Assembly (NCBI GenBank): GCA_021432635.1
Contig: MU270088.1
Coordinates: 190,641 to 241,037 of the forward strand
Direction of reading: 5' to 3'
DNA: 50,397 nt
From: Thozetella sp. PMI_491
Lineage: Eukaryota; Ascomycota; Sordariomycetes; Chaetosphaeriales; Chaetosphaeriaceae
Shown: piece after piece, positions 46,701 to 50,397 of the stretch
Layout: every line of letters starts with the position of its first letter
Numbering within the stretch: the first letter of the stretch is position 1
Program-made: the position numbers and the translations under genes
The notes under the pieces: generated by a model
Told to the model about the DNA's origin: nothing
The model's input: the letters and a program-made list of their open reading frames with translations, nothing else
Database searches by the model: none

Positions 46701-48000
46701 TTACTTTTTAGGTGTTTCTTATTATTATTATAATAAGATTAATATTACTCTTTATTATACTAGCTTTTATAGACTTTTACCTGCCTAAAGATAATATTAT
46801 TATAAGCTTATTGTCTAAGTTAGATATAAGGAAGAAGACAATAATAAATATAAAGCCTTAGTAGAGAGACACTCTAGTAGAAGAGATCTTTATATTTAAG
46901 TATTTAGGCTGTACTTACTTGGTTTTTTTAGCTACTATATAGTTGCTTATCTATAGTTTATAAGGCGAAAAGAGTATATATAATACTGTCTTACTTTATA
47001 TTAAACCTAATATATATATCCTTAGTGCTTTCTTTCTTATTAATATATTTAATAAATATGGCTAGGTATAGCTTGTTAAGGTTATTATATACTACCTTTT
47101 TATAGTGATAGGCAAGGCCTTATATAGGGTAGAGGCTATAAGCTAGGTAAGGAGTAACCTTAAGAAGAAGGGCTAGTAGTAGTTAGCTAAGCTTACCTTT
47201 AGGTGGGCTGATATTATATAAGAAGAAAAAGGCTTAGGTATAATAAGCTCTTACCTCTTACTACTTTATAATAAGGTTAAGCTTGTTTAGCTTTAAAACT
47301 TAGTTATATAATAGCCTAAGTATAAGTTTAACGTCTTTTTTAAGAGCTAAGGCTATAAAACCTATAGCTTTTCTTTATATATTAGTGATTTCCTTACTAA
47401 CTATATAGGGCTAGATAATAAAAAGATCTTAACTAACTATATCTACTAGGCATAGCCTATTACTATTCTTATAGATCTCTTTAGTTATAATATATTGCCT
47501 TTTATACTATTTAATATTTATACTAGTATCTAAAGGCTTTTAACAAAGGGTAAGATAAGTAAAAAATAATAGTTTACTTATATAGCTTAAGCTATTTATA
47601 GCTAGGTACTTAACCTTTAGAGGCTTTATAATACAGCCTAAGTAAGCCTAGTTAATCTATTCTTATATTAAGCCTAGCTCCTTAAGACTAAAGCTATAAT
47701 TCTCTTATATAATAATTATATATAAAAGGTTATAAAGCTTTTTATATAAGAGATTATAAAGTATTTAGACCCTAGTGTTATAATATTGCCTTAAAGCTAT
47801 ATTATAGAGGCAGTTAATACACTCTTTAATAAGATAAAATAATCTATTTATACCCTTACTTTATCCCTTGCCTTTATCTAAAGGCTAAACTATTACTTTC
47901 TGCTTTACTATAGTTTATTTTTAAAATAGCTTCTACTATAGTTAGTATATATATTAAAACACTCCTCCCTCTCTTTAAGCGTTTTAAGACTATATAGATA
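43800..48000 (+). other. Long coding-like stretch erased by RIP, unidentified
   Basis: On the plus strand, two long stretches stay in one frame apart from TAA, TAG and a rare TGA: about 43860-45700 (frame of codon 44292) and about 47160-48000 (frame of codon 47162). Both read like protein with scattered Lys, Asp, Glu, Pro and Gly, for example GFKIRFKADLVAAYLNRFKK near 43870-43930 and KLTFRWADIIQ-EEKGLG near 47190-47240. If the stops are mutated Gln/Arg/Trp codons, a large protein or a transposon polyprotein once lay here. No family was recognised. AT-rich DNA gives misleading frames easily, so confidence is low. Confidence 0.35.
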
Positions 48001-50397
48001 TAGAGTAATAAAAGTATCTCTTATATATAGATTAGACTAGTACTTATTTATTATAGGATAGAAATAGAGTATAGATAAAATAACTCTAGCTTATATTATA
48101 GTTATTACTTTTTATAAGTATAGCAGTTATTTTATAGCTAGGCTTAATTTATTAGATTAAATATATTATTATAAAACTAAAGCTATTAAAGTATTAATAT
48201 ATATTTTTCTAGGCTTAATATATTATATATATACCTTATAAACTATTAACTATACTTATATTTTATATAAACTAAGGATAAATTAATTAATAGGGTGGGA
48301 TTTTATATTAAAAGCCTAGGCTGATAGTATTATAACTAGGGTATAAAAACTATTTGTCTTATAAGGTGCTTTATATACTAGTAGAGGGCTGTATTATATT
48401 AGGATTAGGTATAATAGCTGTGTATTTAGTAGTAGTTAAAAGGCTATTCTTAGTATAGTATGTTTTAGGGTTTAATAGGTAGCCTTATATAAGTGAGTTA
48501 GCCTTATATATAATTAACCTTGCTTTATATATAATTAAGTATATCTTAGACTTATTAATCCTTTTTACCTGGTTAATCTACTTATCTTATACATTGTCTA
48601 ATAGGTTAATACTAGGCTTATAAGAATAAATATATTATAAGATGCTGTAGATCCTTAGTATCTATAGGATAACTCTTAGGCTTGCTTTTTATAGGTATTC
48701 CTTAGTCCTTAAGGTCTTGTGAATTATATTATTAATAAACTCTATTATAGTATTTATTATTTATTCTAGATAAAATACTCCTTTTATATTATAGGAAACT
48801 ATATATTATAGTAGTATATTATTATGTTAAAACACTATAGCTTTTTTTATAGGGACTTTTAAGCTGTAAAAGATAATCTTATGTATTAGCTCTAGCTTTT
48901 AGGCTATAACTAAAGTAGTTAATAGCACTAGTTAATAGGCTATAGGGCTTAAAGCTAGCGGTAAGGAGCTGGTATAGGCCTGCTTTTATAGGCTTAGACT
49001 AAGTACTTATAGTATCTAGTTATAGAATAATATACTAGGGGTAGCTTATAGTATACTTATTGTTTAGAGGTGATTATCTAATACTTTTTATATAGTATTA
49101 TATATGATTATATTTTATATATTATAAAGCTTTTTTATAAGTGTGTTTAAGCTAAGGCTATTAATATTTAAAGTATTTAATACCTTTTAGATATAACCCC
49201 TACTCTAAAATATAATATGTATAGTAAAGACTACTTGTCTAGTAATATCTATAATATCTAAGATAAGAATATTAAAGGTAGTAGTAATACTTAGGGTAGT
49301 AGTAGTAGCAGTAGTTTACTATGTAGTATATATTAGTATTACTAGTGTAAAACAGCTTAAAGAACTATACCTAAAGGATATAATAACGTTAGGCCTGCCT
49401 CTTAAAGAATTACTATTTAATCCTTTTTTGTCCTTATTAAATACCTTGGGATCTTTAGGAATAAAAGCTCTAGGATAGGGTAGAATAACTGGGTTATATA
49501 ATAGTAGGTTTTTATACTTTTAAAAGGATAACTAGGGATATATTTAAACTATATAAAGGAACTTGTCTTAGTTAACCTTAAAGTTAAAAGAAAATACCTT
49601 TAGGTTTTATCTAAGGATATAAGCTATAAGTATATATATAATATAGGATAGATTAGTTCTAGCTTATAAGCTTATAAAGCTAAGGGCTTTAGCTTTGTCT
49701 TAAAATATTTTAAACTTCTTTAGTTATAATATAATTAGTCTTTATAGAGAGATACTAGTACTATAAAGCTTTATTATTAATTACTCCTCTAATTTATATA
49801 GTATAATCCCTTATTAATAGCCCTAAGACTTAAGGCTCTTTCTACTGTTTTTACTAGTAAACTTAGTATAAAAGTCCTATTAAAATATAATATTATAAGA
49901 CAGGGTATAGTTTGTTAGAGTAGGTATAATCTAGTATAAGTTATTTATAAAGAACCAAGCTAAATAATAGAGTAGAGAATAGTTATATTATTAAGAACAA
50001 GCTTATTATAGCGCTTAACTACTCCTTACTTTATAAAATATAAGAAAGAAGTATCTAATAAGAGTAGTATAAGGAGATAAAGCTAGGATACTTTTTTACA
50101 CTAAGACTTTGCCTTTTTATCCTGCTAGCTAAGGAATTTATAGTGTAAAAAAGTATGTTTATACTAGCTATTAAATCTAGTATTTTAGTATTTATTCTAA
50201 GGGACTATTATAAGGCTTATATTTATAATAAGTATTATCTTAGTAGATAATAAAAATAATAAGCTAATAATAGTTGTCTAACTCTAGAATAAAGGTATAG
50301 TATATATTTCTTTCTTTAAAGACTATTATAGCTTACTTTTATTATAACTATAAAGGCTTTTATATAAATACTTTAAGCTATATTATAAAATATCTTA

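Larger units (their letters stand above)
24317..50397. other. AT-rich RIP-mutated repeat block
   Basis: From about 24.32 kb to the window end the DNA is overwhelmingly A and T, rich in TA, TTAA and CTAG words and poor in CG and CA. No open frame long enough to list is present. Where elements can be recognised (Copia, Ty3/gypsy), stop codons sit at positions expected for Gln, Arg or Trp and catalytic Asp residues are changed to Asn, as C-to-T and G-to-A mutation predicts. The block reads as nested, RIP-inactivated transposons and probably heterochromatin. Recognisable pieces are listed separately; between them (for example 29,650-31,100 and 40,500-41,580) I see no identifiable feature. Confidence 0.9.

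Noticed and set aside
24331..50397. Mitochondrial or foreign AT-rich genome insert
   Set aside because: Recognisable nuclear Copia and Ty3/gypsy proteins with transition-type decay explain the composition; no mitochondrial genes are seen.

Overview
The window looks like a chromosome segment of a filamentous ascomycete (Pezizomycotina). The signs are short introns of about 47-175 bp with GT-AG ends and CTAAC/CTGAC-like branch points, fungal-specific gene families (a GAF hybrid histidine kinase, an SREBP-type bHLH factor, DUF4112, DUF3435), and a very large AT-rich block whose retroelements show the C-to-T / G-to-A changes of repeat-induced point mutation (RIP). No gene symbol is certain, so none is given, and the species cannot be told. 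No rRNA, tRNA or CRISPR was found.

Layout. 1-112: end of a Ty3/gypsy LTR plus leader. 1708-2351 (-): broken C-terminal relic of a cryptochrome-DASH/photolyase gene. 4159-5459 (-): three-exon bHLH transcription factor. 5460-8914: no supportable gene. 8915-13167 (-): seven-exon hybrid histidine kinase (GAF, HisKA, HATPase, receiver) with an unresolved 5' end. 13587-14419: 23-bp tandem repeats, then an orphan FAR1-type N-terminus of a Mutator-like transposase. 14522-15450 (+): three-exon DUF4112 protein. 15943-18836: LTR fragment and a mildly RIP-mutated Tad-like LINE (-). 18837-20113 (+): 5'-truncated, frameshifted Helitron helicase ending in a Helitron-like 3' hairpin, directly abutting the C-terminal TPR part of an NLR-type gene (to 20433). 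20974-21150: foldback MITE. 21228-23860 (-): intact five-exon DUF3435 tyrosine recombinase of 802 residues, the family of Starship 'captains'.

At about 24.33 kb the composition changes abruptly, and everything to 50,397 is AT-rich, stop-riddled retroelement debris. It holds a Copia-type element (-, roughly 24.6-29.6 kb), a Ty3/gypsy element (-, to 36,720), a second gypsy 5' end in inverted orientation (36,939-38,835) interrupted by a ~0.9 kb insertion, a second Copia fragment (-, ~39.3-40.5 kb), a 26-bp minisatellite bracketed by a direct repeat (41.6-42.0 kb), and a long coding-like but RIP-erased stretch (~43.8-48.0 kb) that I could not identify.

The most interesting reading is that the DUF3435 gene, which points away from the RIP block with a structured ~450-bp leader before the composition cliff, is the captain of a Starship giant element whose body extends leftward. 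The accumulation of transposon and gene fragments at 13-21 kb would fit. The far end, direct repeats and an empty site are not visible, so this remains an inference.
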